Below are positions 26,350-34,653 of a DNA stretch of 51,960 nt, piece after piece. The position numbers and the translations under genes are program-made. Each line of letters opens with the position of its first letter. The stretch's first letter is position 1. Source of the stretch: an uncultured Paraglaciecola sp. GTDB lineage: Bacteria; Pseudomonadota; Gammaproteobacteria; Enterobacterales; Alteromonadaceae. The notes beneath the pieces are model-generated. The model saw nothing but the letters and a program-made list of their open reading frames with translations, did not search any database and was not told the origin of the DNA. Location: assembly GCF_937123705.1 (NCBI RefSeq), contig NZ_CAKZKO010000211.1, positions 1 to 51,960 of the forward strand, written 5' to 3'.

Positions 26350-27729
26350 ATGTTAGGCGCAGTTTCAACATCTTTGCTTAATGTCCGCAGTATGCCCACG
26401 TCCAGTGGCGCTATTCTTGGCCAACTCACAGAAGGCATGGTGGTGAAAGGCGATGGGCCTTTTGATAATTGGTTGCAACTTGAATATAACAATGCCTTTG
26501 GCTTTGTTTCGTCTCATTATCTAAGGCCAGTAAATGACTTGTCTAGGCTGGTTGGCACAGTCAACACCCATAAACTAAATGTACGTCAAGCCCCTTCATC
26601 CAGTGGCAAACAACTCGCGACTATCAGTCGTGGTGCATCCGTTAAAACCTTAGGGATCCTAAATCATTGGTTAGAAATCGAATTTAACGGGGCAACGGCT
26701 TTTGTGGCGGCTCGCTTTGTTGACTTGGTATATGTATCAAAGGGCTACTATGCAAAAGTGAGTGCAGATATCTTAAATGTGCGTTCGGCGCCACTTTTAA
26801 ATGCCAATATATTGGGTCAACTCGCTATGGGCGGGAAAATTTGGGTTGAAGCAACGCAGCAAAAATGGAGTCAGATTCGTTTTAATGGCAACCGAGCTTA
26901 TGTCGCCAGCCGATTCTTGACGCCACTACAGGATTTAGACGACATTCAGGAAGATCCCATTGCTTTATCTGACCATCAAGATGATGTTGTCATCCCCGTT
27001 GCCCAGCAAGGCCAAATGCTGTCTCGCCTAACCCCTACTACTATATTAACAGTGACAGGCAGTAGCGAACAGCGCAATGTTGCCGCCACTTGGAATAGAT
27101 GGGGCGCTTTGTTGACCGATTTAAGTAAACAAAAAAAATTGGATGTAGCCTGCGCTTTAGCCGTTTTGTGCGTAGAAAGTTCAGGTAAAGGCTTTGAGCA
27201 AAACAATAGCGACCGCATGATTATTCGTTTTGAAAATCATAAGTTTTGGAAGTTTTGGGGTAAACATAACCCACAACAGTTTCGGCAGCATTTCAGATAC
27301 AGTAACGATAAAGTATGGCAAGGTCACCAGTGGCGCAAAGAACCCAGTGGCGAGTGGCAAAGGTTTCATGGTCATCAAACCAACGAATGGCAAGTTTTTG
27401 AGTTTGCCCGCTTGCTAGATGAAGACGCAGCTATATTGTCTATTAGTATGGGGGCGCCACAAATTATGGGGTTTCATTTTGAGCGCATTGGCTTTCAATC
27501 CAAAGTTGAAATGTTTGATACTTTCGCCGCTAGTATTCAAGGTCAAATAAACGGCTTATTCGACTTTTTCTCTCCCAAGATGCTGCAGTATTTGCAAGAT
27601 TTAGCCTTTGAAGATTTTGCCGGAATGTACAACGGTCAGGGTCAGAAAAAAGTCTACGGCGAGAAAATCAAACAACACTATATGGCATTCAAAAAGATAA
27701 TGCCGAATATAAAAAACATGCATTCCTAG
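26350..27729 (+). CDS. SH3b-muramidase (N-acetylmuramidase / DUF3380 endolysin-like)
   Basis: 459 residues. Three bacterial SH3 repeats (about 8-61, 74-127, 139-193), each with an LNVR-x(2)P core, should bind the cell wall. After an acidic linker (about 194-225), a C-terminal N-acetylmuramidase domain (about 240-455) has Glu276 in AVLCVESSGKG and Glu295 in RFENHKFW, plus MGAPQIMGFHFERIGF. There is no signal peptide, so the enzyme would need the holin next door to reach the wall, as phage endolysins do. The holin gene starts 8 bp later. No phage structural genes are nearby. Start ATG 26350 has only a weak ribosome site. Confidence 0.87.
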   Translation: MLGAVSTSLLNVRSMPTSSGAILGQLTEGMVVKGDGPFDNWLQLEYNNAFGFVSSHYLRPVNDLSRLVGTVNTHKLNVRQAPSSSGKQLATISRGASVKTLGILNHWLEIEFNGATAFVAARFVDLVYVSKGYYAKVSADILNVRSAPLLNANILGQLAMGGKIWVEATQQKWSQIRFNGNRAYVASRFLTPLQDLDDIQEDPIALSDHQDDVVIPVAQQGQMLSRLTPTTILTVTGSSEQRNVAATWNRWGALLTDLSKQKKLDVACALAVLCVESSGKGFEQNNSDRMIIRFENHKFWKFWGKHNPQQFRQHFRYSNDKVWQGHQWRKEPSGEWQRFHGHQTNEWQVFEFARLLDEDAAILSISMGAPQIMGFHFERIGFQSKVEMFDTFAASIQGQINGLFDFFSPKMLQYLQDLAFEDFAGMYNGQGQKKVYGEKIKQHYMAFKKIMPNIKNMHS

Positions 27730-27737
27730 GGGGGAAT

Positions 27738-28169
27738 ATGAACGTTTTTTCTTTTATCAGTAACATTTTTGAACCAGCGGTAAAATTGATTGATGATATC
27801 CATACTAGCGATGAAGAAAAGCTGCAACTTCAGGCTCAGATAAAGGCGGTTGAAAATGAATTATTAGCCAAGGTTATTGATTACGAAACTAAACTGCTTG
27901 AGGGTAAAACCGCCATCATCACAGCAGAAGCAACGGGGCAATCATGGATACAGCGTAACTGGCGTCCCATTACCATGTTGACATTTTTAGCGTTAGTGGT
28001 GCTCGATAGCTTTGGTTGGTTACCTAACCCCCTCGCCAAAGAAGCATGGACCTTGTTGCAAATTGGCTTGGGTGGTTATGTGGCGGGTCGCTCTGCAGAA
28101 AAAATGACCCAGCAATACTTAAAAGCCCGCCCCGCCGAAGATAAAAACAGCGGCATGGCCAAAGGTTAA
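27738..28169 (+). CDS. Holin, 3TM gene-transfer-release (GTA holin) family
   Basis: 143 residues. An N-terminal amphipathic and coiled section (about 10-60, FEPAVKLIDDIHTSDEEKLQLQAQIK) is followed by WIQRNWRPITMLTFLALVVLDSFGWLP and LLQIGLGGYVAGRSAEKM, hydrophobic segments of the family named holin of 3TMs for gene-transfer release. Holins open the inner membrane so that the muramidase reaches the wall. The strong ribosome site AGGGGGG and the 8-bp gap after the muramidase stop show tight coupling. Identification is by recalled family pattern. Confidence 0.8.
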   Translation: MNVFSFISNIFEPAVKLIDDIHTSDEEKLQLQAQIKAVENELLAKVIDYETKLLEGKTAIITAEATGQSWIQRNWRPITMLTFLALVVLDSFGWLPNPLAKEAWTLLQIGLGGYVAGRSAEKMTQQYLKARPAEDKNSGMAKG

Positions 28170-28188
28170 CAACACTTAGGGACTTAAT

Positions 28189-28207
28189 GCGCCAATATTA
28201 TTGGCGC
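28189..28207. terminator. Stem-loop between the convergent holin and acylase genes
   Basis: GCGCCAAT and ATTGGCGC pair over 8 bp with a 3-base loop. It lies 20 bp after the holin stop codon and overlaps the last codons of the acylase gene. No T-run longer than two follows on either strand, so it may act as a weak bidirectional terminator or an RNA 3' end stabiliser. Confidence 0.45.
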
Positions 28208-30384
28208 TTCCCTGGGTGATATTGCTCAACCGCTCGTTGCAACACATCTTCTTTGTAATAGGCTACATCTTTAAATTTTCCTTGGGCGTAACGCTTAGCT
28301 TGATCGTAAAAATGGGGAGAGGTGGGATCGCCACTCTGACCGCCGGCCAAAAGCGATTTAGCCTTCACCTTGTCACCAAATTCCACCACAGCCACAAAGC
28401 TATTGCCTCTATATCCATATAGCTTTTTACTGCCATTTACACTACGAGCACCAAAAGCGGCCAATGCTCCCCAACGTCCTGATGCCATACCGATTGGAAT
28501 GCTTGGTTGACTGTCGTCTACTGGTAAATCAATATCGCCAGTAAGCCTTTGTAGTCGATTAATGTCTCCCCAAGGTGTTTGCCACTTTCCGAAATCTGCT
28601 GTCAATTTTTCAATGGCCTTTTCAAAAATATTGAGTCGCACAGAGCGTAATGAGTCAGTGCCAAAGTGTTCTATGGTTTGCATCAAGCTGTAACCTTCTG
28701 GACGCAGGCCGTCTTTTAGGTATTGCATGCCATAATAATGGGCCAGCGACATGGCGACAGAATCTACCGATACGCGATAATCCCATTGGCGCAATTGCTC
28801 AATAGGCTCAGCTAATCCTACAGGCGCGCGATGATAAGTATCATAAGCACTGATAAGGCCAGAAATCAGGGATTTGAATCCTGGTAAATAAGGATCGTAG
28901 GCAATCTCAATTAGTTTATCTAAGGTAATCTCAGATTGTTCACTGAGTACTTGAACTGCGTGAATTCCTCTAAAATTTTCAGGGTCGGGTGCCATGTAAG
29001 TGGGGTAATCCGTAGCACGAGGACTAGACTCACCTGCTGCTGTAAAGGGGGTTGAATTGGCGTTTTGGATCCAGCCGTTAGCAGGATTAACAATGTGAAC
29101 TGTTTCTTCTACTGAATGAAGACCATTCCAGTCTGTATCTTTAGTAGAGCCAATAACCGGCTGTGAATAATCAAAACTGGGATCTCGCCTTGGAATAAAA
29201 TTACCATGGTAATAAGCAATAGTACCATCGGCATCCGCGTAAACTGTGTTGTTAGATGAATTGGTTCGCATATCCATCATCTTGCGAAATTCATCATGAT
29301 TGCTGGTTTTTGTGCGAGTAAAAGACTGCATTAGCGCACTAATTGGAGTCCAATTTATTCTTGTGGTCACCCATTGGCCTTTCTCCATATGGGTGACTGG
29401 ACCGTGATGAGTACGATAACTTGGGAAGGTTTTATACTTATAGGTGTCTGCGTCACGATACTTTAAGGTGATGTCAGCAGTTTCAACCTTTAATTTGTTG
29501 CCATCATATAAGTAATATAATGCATCATCCTGTTCAATAATGGTTTCAAGATATTCATCCATAAAATCTACTTTGGTTGAGGTGTGCATCCAGCCATTTT
29601 TGTCATTAAATCCCTGATATACAAAAAACTGGCCCCAAGTTACGGCACCATAGGCATTTAAGCCTTCTTCGCTGACCATATGGACTTCGGGCCGAAAGTA
29701 AAAAGAAGTGTGAGGATTGATAAGTAGCATGGCATCACCAGACTGAGTCAACTTACCCGAAATGGCGATGCCATTTGAACCGCTTGGTTCAGCCATATGT
29801 GTATCCACTTTGTCTGGGCTAGCCAATCTACTGCCATAAAACGCTTCGATACCCTTAACCGAAATTTGCTCGATATCACCTCCAATTGAACCTTCAGAGA
29901 AAAACATCGGCATCCAAGGTTCAAATCGCGTCAAAAGAGCCGGTTTAACGTTTGGGTGGGTGGCAAGGTAATAGTTTAGGCCATCGGCGAAGGCATCACA
30001 TAGTGCTTTTAATGAAGCGGGCGCATTTTGATAGGCCAATTTTGCCTGAGGGATAGTCATAAACAAACGTGCCCGCAGATCACTGTATAAGGCTTTTTCA
30101 CCTTCTACTTCTGCAAGTCTCCCAATGGCCCAAATATAGTTTCGTTCAACCCGTTTAAAGTCATCTTCGGCTTGCGCATACAACAACCCAAATACAGCGT
30201 CGGCGTCGGTTTTACCATAAATATGCGGTACGCCAAAGTCATCACGAATAATCTCAACCTGTTCTGCTCTTGTGGTTAGCCGCTCGATCTCGCTAATTGG
30301 CTTTGGTGGCGGCGGTGGAGACGCACAGGCAGCCATAAAAAATATCGAAAAAACAATTAATTTAAGGTTAGTACTAGAGTTCAT
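28198..30384 (-). CDS. Penicillin acylase / acyl-homoserine lactone acylase family lipoprotein
   Basis: An Ntn-hydrolase of the S45 family, made as one chain that cleaves itself. 728 residues with a lipoprotein signal (FSIFFMAACAS, Cys20) and a Pro-rich stretch after it. The alpha subunit starts VEIIRDDFGVPHIYGKTDADAVFGLLYAQAEDDF. The autocleavage point is Gly202-Ser203 in EPSGSNGIAISG, making Ser203 the new N-terminal nucleophile. The substrate (acyl-homoserine lactone, beta-lactam or another amide) cannot be told from sequence. It would be membrane-anchored, facing the periplasm or outer face. It converges with the holin gene and is divergent from ybiT. Confidence 0.88.
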   Translation of the reverse strand: MNSSTNLKLIVFSIFFMAACASPPPPPKPISEIERLTTRAEQVEIIRDDFGVPHIYGKTDADAVFGLLYAQAEDDFKRVERNYIWAIGRLAEVEGEKALYSDLRARLFMTIPQAKLAYQNAPASLKALCDAFADGLNYYLATHPNVKPALLTRFEPWMPMFFSEGSIGGDIEQISVKGIEAFYGSRLASPDKVDTHMAEPSGSNGIAISGKLTQSGDAMLLINPHTSFYFRPEVHMVSEEGLNAYGAVTWGQFFVYQGFNDKNGWMHTSTKVDFMDEYLETIIEQDDALYYLYDGNKLKVETADITLKYRDADTYKYKTFPSYRTHHGPVTHMEKGQWVTTRINWTPISALMQSFTRTKTSNHDEFRKMMDMRTNSSNNTVYADADGTIAYYHGNFIPRRDPSFDYSQPVIGSTKDTDWNGLHSVEETVHIVNPANGWIQNANSTPFTAAGESSPRATDYPTYMAPDPENFRGIHAVQVLSEQSEITLDKLIEIAYDPYLPGFKSLISGLISAYDTYHRAPVGLAEPIEQLRQWDYRVSVDSVAMSLAHYYGMQYLKDGLRPEGYSLMQTIEHFGTDSLRSVRLNIFEKAIEKLTADFGKWQTPWGDINRLQRLTGDIDLPVDDSQPSIPIGMASGRWGALAAFGARSVNGSKKLYGYRGNSFVAVVEFGDKVKAKSLLAGGQSGDPTSPHFYDQAKRYAQGKFKDVAYYKEDVLQRAVEQYHPGKRQ

Positions 30385-30480
30385 AAATAATCCGTCAAAA
30401 AGTAACTTGCCTAATCATGCTACCAAGCAGTTATTCGAAGTACAATCAAACCAGCTTGTATAAATAAACACCAATTCAAC

Positions 30481-30509
30481 TCGACTTCAATTCAGTATTT
30501 CCGTATGAT
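30481..30509 (+). promoter_or_regulatory. Candidate promoter of ybiT
   Basis: TCGACT (30481-30486), a 17-base spacer and TATGAT (30504-30509), followed by the GC-rich GCGCGGCC. The spacing is ideal although the -35 is one base off the core consensus. It lies about 66 bp before the TTG start. Confidence 0.4.
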
Positions 30510-30575
30510 GCGCGGCCTTTGTTTGCTCGATGGTAAACAATTCAAATTCACTTTACTTTTCTGGACGAGCTACTT

Positions 30576-32180
30576 TTGATTTCTACCGCAAATATCACTA
30601 TGCAATTTGGCGCTGAGCCTTTGTTTGAAAACATCTCGGCTAAATTTGGCCATGGCAATCGTTATGGGCTAATTGGTGCTAATGGCTGTGGAAAATCCAC
30701 CTTTATGAAAATCCTCAGTGGTGAGTTAATACCCAGTGCCGGTAACGTATCTGTTACCCCAGGAGATAAAGTAGGGACATTGAGCCAAGACCAGTTTGCT
30801 TTTGAAGAATTTACAGTAGTTGATACTGTGATTATGGGCGACACCAAGCTCTGGGAAGTGAAGCAAGAGCGAGACGCTATTTACTCAAAGCCAGAAATGA
30901 GCGAAGCAGATGGGATGCATGTGGCCGAGTTAGAAACCCAATTTGCTGAAATGGATGGCTATACAGCAGAAGCCAGAGCCGGTGAAATACTGTTACAAGC
31001 AGGTATCGCCGAGCATTATCATTTTGGATTGATGTCACAAGTCGCACCCGGTTGGAAATTGCGGGTTTTACTGGCCCAAGCGTTGTTTTCAAATCCTGAT
31101 ATTTTGCTTTTAGATGAACCCACCAACAACTTGGATATTTACACTATCAATTGGTTGGGTGAGGTGCTTAATGAACGTAAATGCACCATGATTATCATTT
31201 CTCATGACAGGCACTTTTTGAATTCTGTATGTACTCATATGGCCGATATCGATTACGGCGAATTGCGTATTTATCCCGGTAATTATGAGGCCTATCAGGC
31301 CGCGTCCTCTTTGATCCAAGAACAATTACACACCGAAAATGCCAAGAAAAGCGCTGAAATTGACGAATTACAAGCCTTTGTTAATCGTTTCTCGGCTAAT
31401 GCTTCAAAGGCTAAACAAGCATCTTCTCGCGCCAGAAGAATGGAAAAAATCACCTTAGACGAAGTGAAATCCTCAAGCCGTCGCACCCCTAAAATCATCC
31501 TTAAACAACATAAAAAGTTACATCGCCAAGCTTTGACACTAGAACAGATGGGCCATGGTTTCGATGATAAACCCCTGTTTAACAACGCTGATTTGATTTT
31601 AGAAGCAGGCGCTAAGCTGGCAGTAATAGGAGAAAATGGCGTAGGTAAAACCACATTTTTACGTTGCTTAGTAGACGACCTGCAGGCCAGCGCCGGCGTA
31701 GTGAAGTGGTCTGAAAATGCCAGCATTGGTTATTGTCCGCAAGACAGCAGTGCCGACTTTGACAATGATCTTAGCCTATTCGATTGGATGTCGCAGTGGC
31801 GCACCCCTAAACACGATGATTTAGCCGTTCGAGGTCTATTGGGCAGTTTATTATTTAGTGCCGACGACTTTAACAAAAAAGCCAAAGTTTGTTCGGGCGG
31901 AGAGAAAAACCGCTTGTTATTTGGTAAGTTAATGATGACGGACATCAATGTGCTGATAATGGACGAACCTACCAACCATATGGATATGGAAGCGATTGAA
32001 GCCTTAAACAACGCCTTGAAAAAGTTCGATGGAACTTTGATTTTTGTGAGTCATGATAGGCAATTTGTTTCCTCACTAGCCACCCGCGTGATTGAAATTT
32101 GTGATCACCAAGTGATTAATTTCCAAGGTACATACAACGAATATCTAGCCAGTAGAGAGGCGGCACTAAAAGTTGCGTAA
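30576..32180 (+). CDS. ybiT: ABC-F family ATPase YbiT
   Basis: A ribosome-associated ABC-F protein with two ATP-binding domains and no membrane part. Seen: Walker A GANGCGKST (34-42), VAPGWKLRVLLAQAL, LLLDEPTNNLDI, the inter-domain linker (about 240-300, ANASKAKQASSRARRMEKI), then the second site GENGVGKTT and IMDEPTNHMDME. The sequence follows E. coli YbiT closely throughout, including QDQFAFEEFTVVDTVIMG. The TTG start gives MISTANITMQFG, which aligns with the E. coli N-terminus, so the rare start codon is well supported. Confidence 0.95.
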   Translation: MISTANITMQFGAEPLFENISAKFGHGNRYGLIGANGCGKSTFMKILSGELIPSAGNVSVTPGDKVGTLSQDQFAFEEFTVVDTVIMGDTKLWEVKQERDAIYSKPEMSEADGMHVAELETQFAEMDGYTAEARAGEILLQAGIAEHYHFGLMSQVAPGWKLRVLLAQALFSNPDILLLDEPTNNLDIYTINWLGEVLNERKCTMIIISHDRHFLNSVCTHMADIDYGELRIYPGNYEAYQAASSLIQEQLHTENAKKSAEIDELQAFVNRFSANASKAKQASSRARRMEKITLDEVKSSSRRTPKIILKQHKKLHRQALTLEQMGHGFDDKPLFNNADLILEAGAKLAVIGENGVGKTTFLRCLVDDLQASAGVVKWSENASIGYCPQDSSADFDNDLSLFDWMSQWRTPKHDDLAVRGLLGSLLFSADDFNKKAKVCSGGEKNRLLFGKLMMTDINVLIMDEPTNHMDMEAIEALNNALKKFDGTLIFVSHDRQFVSSLATRVIEICDHQVINFQGTYNEYLASREAALKVA

Positions 32181-32185
32181 ATAAA

Positions 32186-32515
32186 ATGGACGGACCTTGT
32201 GATAGAGATACTAAGACAAGGTCTGCTTTAAATGTAGCGACCCAAGATATATTTTTCTGTCAGGCATCTGGTGATTAGGTGGAGCTGAAATTGCAATCTA
32301 GGGAATTATTGTTCAGCGGTAGTCTAAAACGTATTGTGCAGCAATTGCCTAGCATTTTTGTACGGGTACATCGCTCCTATATTGTTAACCTTGATAAAGT
32401 GGTCAGCCTTAAACGTGATGGTGAAAGCGGTTATCTTATTTTGACGAACGATACCCACATACCCGTTAGTCGCAGAATGATGCCGCAAGTGAAAGAATCA
32501 CTCAATGCTTACTAA
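32186..32515 (+). pseudogene. LytTR DNA-binding domain gene interrupted by an in-frame amber codon
   Basis: From ATG 32186 a frame runs 30 codons (ending NVATQDIFFCQASGD) to TAG at 32276-32278, then continues in the same frame to 32515. The two halves join as one LytTR domain: strand/helix D-I-F-F-C-Q-A-S-G-D, then E-L-K-L, SLKRIVQQLPSIFVRVHRSYIVNL and HIPVSRRMMPQ. The stop falls where family members usually have Tyr (ASGDY), so a one-base change of TAT/TAC to TAG is likely. Alternatively the downstream half is translated alone from GTG 32279 (78 aa), or the amber codon is read through. It starts 5 bases after the ybiT stop codon. Confidence 0.75.
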
Positions 32516-32590
32516 ATTCACCCTCAGCCTAGCCAATCCCGCGCATTTCAAATACATTAATGGTATATAAATTTAGTTCTGGATTGACGA

Positions 32591-33265
32591 GTGCAAAATC
32601 ACCAAGCTTCACCATTAAACGATTTTATTGAATATTCATTAGACGACATGCTGGCGCGATCTGAGCAGTTTTATGCCGATATAAAACGCCGCCATAGTAT
32701 TCGTAGTTTTAGTGACAAAGCGGTACCAAGAGCCATCATAGAAAACTGTATTAAATCGGCAGGCACAGCGCCAAATGGAGCCAATCACCAGCCTTGGCAC
32801 TTTGTAGCGATTCACTCACAGGATGTTAAGGCGCAAGTACGAGAGCAAGCCGAAGCCCACGAGAGAGGCTTTTATGATGGGCGAGGTGGTGACGAATGGT
32901 TAGGTGCTTTAAAACCCTTAGGTACAGATGCCGATAAACCCTATTTAGAAGAAGCTCCGTGGCTGATTGCTATTTTCAGTCAAAAAAATTCTGAAAAAGA
33001 AGATGGCAATACACAAACCAATTACTATGTTCACGAATCAGTAGGGATCGCCACAGGCTTTTTGATTAATGCCTTGCATCATTCAGGATTAGTCACCCTA
33101 ACTCACACCCCAAAACCCATGAGCTTCTTGTCAAAAATATGTGGCCGCCCAGATAACGAACGACCATACATGCTTTTAGTTGTTGGTTATCCCAGCAAAG
33201 AAGCCACAGTGCCACACCACGCGAGTAACAAAAAGCCACTCAATGAGATTTTGAGCTTTTTGTAG
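32591..33265 (+). CDS. Nitroreductase-fold flavoprotein of the iodotyrosine deiodinase type
   Basis: 224 residues of the FMN nitroreductase fold. RRHSIRSFSDKAVP (33-46) binds FMN phosphate and AGTAPNGANHQPWHFVAI follows. The sequence resembles animal iodotyrosine deiodinase more than NfsB-type enzymes: SGLVTLTHTPKPM and VVGYPSKEATVP are near matches to the human protein as I recall it. The triad that holds the amino acid substrate in that enzyme (Glu, Tyr four on, Lys 21 after Tyr) is kept as Glu91, Tyr95 and Lys116, with Trp103 also in register. Likely reductive dehalogenation of halotyrosine, though the physiological substrate is inferred. GTG start at 32591. Confidence 0.8.
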   Translation: MQNHQASPLNDFIEYSLDDMLARSEQFYADIKRRHSIRSFSDKAVPRAIIENCIKSAGTAPNGANHQPWHFVAIHSQDVKAQVREQAEAHERGFYDGRGGDEWLGALKPLGTDADKPYLEEAPWLIAIFSQKNSEKEDGNTQTNYYVHESVGIATGFLINALHHSGLVTLTHTPKPMSFLSKICGRPDNERPYMLLVVGYPSKEATVPHHASNKKPLNEILSFL

Positions 33266-33270
33266 ATAAA

Positions 33271-34026
33271 CTAATCCTTATTCAATAACCCTTTTACTTT
33301 ATCTTTAAGTTTATCTTGCACTTTCTGCTTGGCTTGTTCCGCTAGGCGTTTTTTAGCTTCGGCTTTGGCGGCTTTAATAACGTTATCAAGCATGGCTTTA
33401 ACTACTTCTAAACCCACTTGATTGGCTGGCATGCCATTTGGTTGGCCAATTGAGCCAGCACTAAATGTAGGTAAGGTTATTTCGTAAGATTTAGTATCTA
33501 GTTTTAGATCCCCTGTAGGCAGTTGTTCAAAATCTAGTTTTAGACGTACCTTACTGATCTCCACCTTTTCGACAATCACTAGCGGGTTGGCGGCTGCTTG
33601 CTCTGAGGTTTGTGGCTCACTTTTTGATTCAGAAAGTTTTGCAATTAAATTATTTTTTAATTCTAATAAGTTACCTTCACCTGATTGATTTACTTCATAT
33701 AGGACTTCGGGGGCATTTATGCTAACTGTCTGGACAACATAAGGTTGGTTGATGATTTTACCCAAATCTAAGGTGATGTTATCGACACTCAATGCATCTT
33801 TATCGTTAAATCCCTGAGGATTTTTTATATGCAAGTCGATAATGCTCATACGCCCCTCAGCTAACGAAAGCTCCACTGCGGAAACTGACACAGGTGTTGC
33901 CAAGTATTGGCTGCCTTGTTTTTCTATTTGAGCCGCAATAAAATCCCCCGCGCCACTAAATATGTAGTAAATACCACTAGCGATCAGCAAAATAACTAAC
34001 ACAAAAATTCCAAGTACCTTTTTCAT
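33271..34026 (-). CDS. AsmA-like membrane-anchored protein
   Basis: 251 residues. One N-terminal membrane segment (about 4-24, VLGIFVLVILLIASGIYYIF) leads to a beta-rich periplasmic region: LATPVSVSAVELSLAEGRMSIIDLHIKNPQGF, then ALSVDNITLDLGKIINQPYVVQTVSINAPEVLYEV. This is the repeat pattern of short AsmA/DUF748-type proteins linked to envelope lipid transport. The C-terminal 45 residues are a Lys/Ala-rich helix (AEAKKRLAEQAKQKVQDKLKDK). The exact role is unknown. Its stop codon is 6 bp from that of the nitroreductase gene. Confidence 0.65.
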   Translation of the reverse strand: MKKVLGIFVLVILLIASGIYYIFSGAGDFIAAQIEKQGSQYLATPVSVSAVELSLAEGRMSIIDLHIKNPQGFNDKDALSVDNITLDLGKIINQPYVVQTVSINAPEVLYEVNQSGEGNLLELKNNLIAKLSESKSEPQTSEQAAANPLVIVEKVEISKVRLKLDFEQLPTGDLKLDTKSYEITLPTFSAGSIGQPNGMPANQVGLEVVKAMLDNVIKAAKAEAKKRLAEQAKQKVQDKLKDKVKGLLNKD

Positions 34027-34220
34027 AAATATTTCCTACTAAGTTTTAGTTAAACCCGTTCCGGATAGCAACGCCTATAAATAGCGCTATTTTTGCCCTT
34101 ACCTTAGCCTGCAACCAGTAAAATTCCAACTCATCAAGAGTTTGCCGCTAGTAATTACTTGGCAAAGTACGGATAATTGAGGCTAACTATATTTAGTATA
34201 TTTATCATAAGGATTTTTCC

Positions 34221-34556
34221 ATGAGCGATTTGCCCCAATGTCCTCAATGCAATTCTGCATTTACCTATGAAGACCGCGATATGTATGTGTGTCCAGAGTG
34301 TGCACACGAATGGCCTCAATCGGGTGAAGTAGATGAAGATACAAAAGTTATCAAAGATTCAAACGGCAATGTGTTGACTGATGGCGATACTATTACCGTT
34401 ATCAAAGATCTTAAAATTAAAGGTTCGTCATCTGTAGTTAAAGTGGGTACTAAAGTTAAAAATATTCGTTTAGTCGATGGTGACCATGATATCGATTGTA
34501 AAATCGATGGGATTGGAGCGATGAAACTTAAATCGCAGTTTGTTAAAAAAGTATAA
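34221..34556 (+). CDS. yjdM: YjdM (PhnA-type) zinc-ribbon protein
   Basis: 111 residues. A zinc ribbon at the start has two CxxC pairs (CPQCNSAFTYEDRDMYVCPEC), followed by an SH3-like barrel with GNVLTDGDTITVIKDLKIKG, SSSVVKVGTKVKNIRLVDGDHDIDCKIDG and a C-terminal KLKSQFVKKV. It matches E. coli YjdM (formerly PhnA) nearly end to end. Despite the old name, a role in phosphonate use is not established. It has its own 5' region with AAGGA 7 bases before the ATG, and a GC-rich repeat-like element right after its stop. Confidence 0.93.
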   Translation: MSDLPQCPQCNSAFTYEDRDMYVCPECAHEWPQSGEVDEDTKVIKDSNGNVLTDGDTITVIKDLKIKGSSSVVKVGTKVKNIRLVDGDHDIDCKIDGIGAMKLKSQFVKKV

Positions 34557-34560
34557 AAAT

Positions 34561-34593
34561 AGCTGCTCGCGACGAGCTTCGAGTGGCTAGCAG
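34561..34593. repeat. Short dispersed GC-rich element, copy 1
   Basis: Begins 4 bp after the yjdM stop: AGCTGC, then CGAGCTTCGAGT (34573-34584). It contains the small hairpin GCTCG-CGA-CGAGC. The dodecamer recurs with one change (CGAGTTTCGAGT, 37981-37992) just after dbpA. It may belong to a dispersed intergenic repeat family; two copies are too few to define it. Confidence 0.35.
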
Positions 34594-34653
34594 GGAGTCA
34601 AAAACGCATAAAAAATGTGCTCAGAATATTAGTTTTTAAAACGCATTTTAAGG

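Noticed and set aside
26350..28169. Prophage
   Set aside because: No integrase, terminase, capsid, tail or repressor gene occurs anywhere in the window, and the flanks are metabolic genes.
31295..31726. 143-codon frame on the minus strand opposite ybiT
   Set aside because: It lies wholly within a conserved gene; its Ser/Leu-rich composition is typical of an antisense shadow.
32193..32223. Terminator after ybiT (arms GACCTTGT and ACAAGGTC)
   Set aside because: The loop is 15 bases, no T-run follows, and the repeat lies inside the interrupted LytTR frame.
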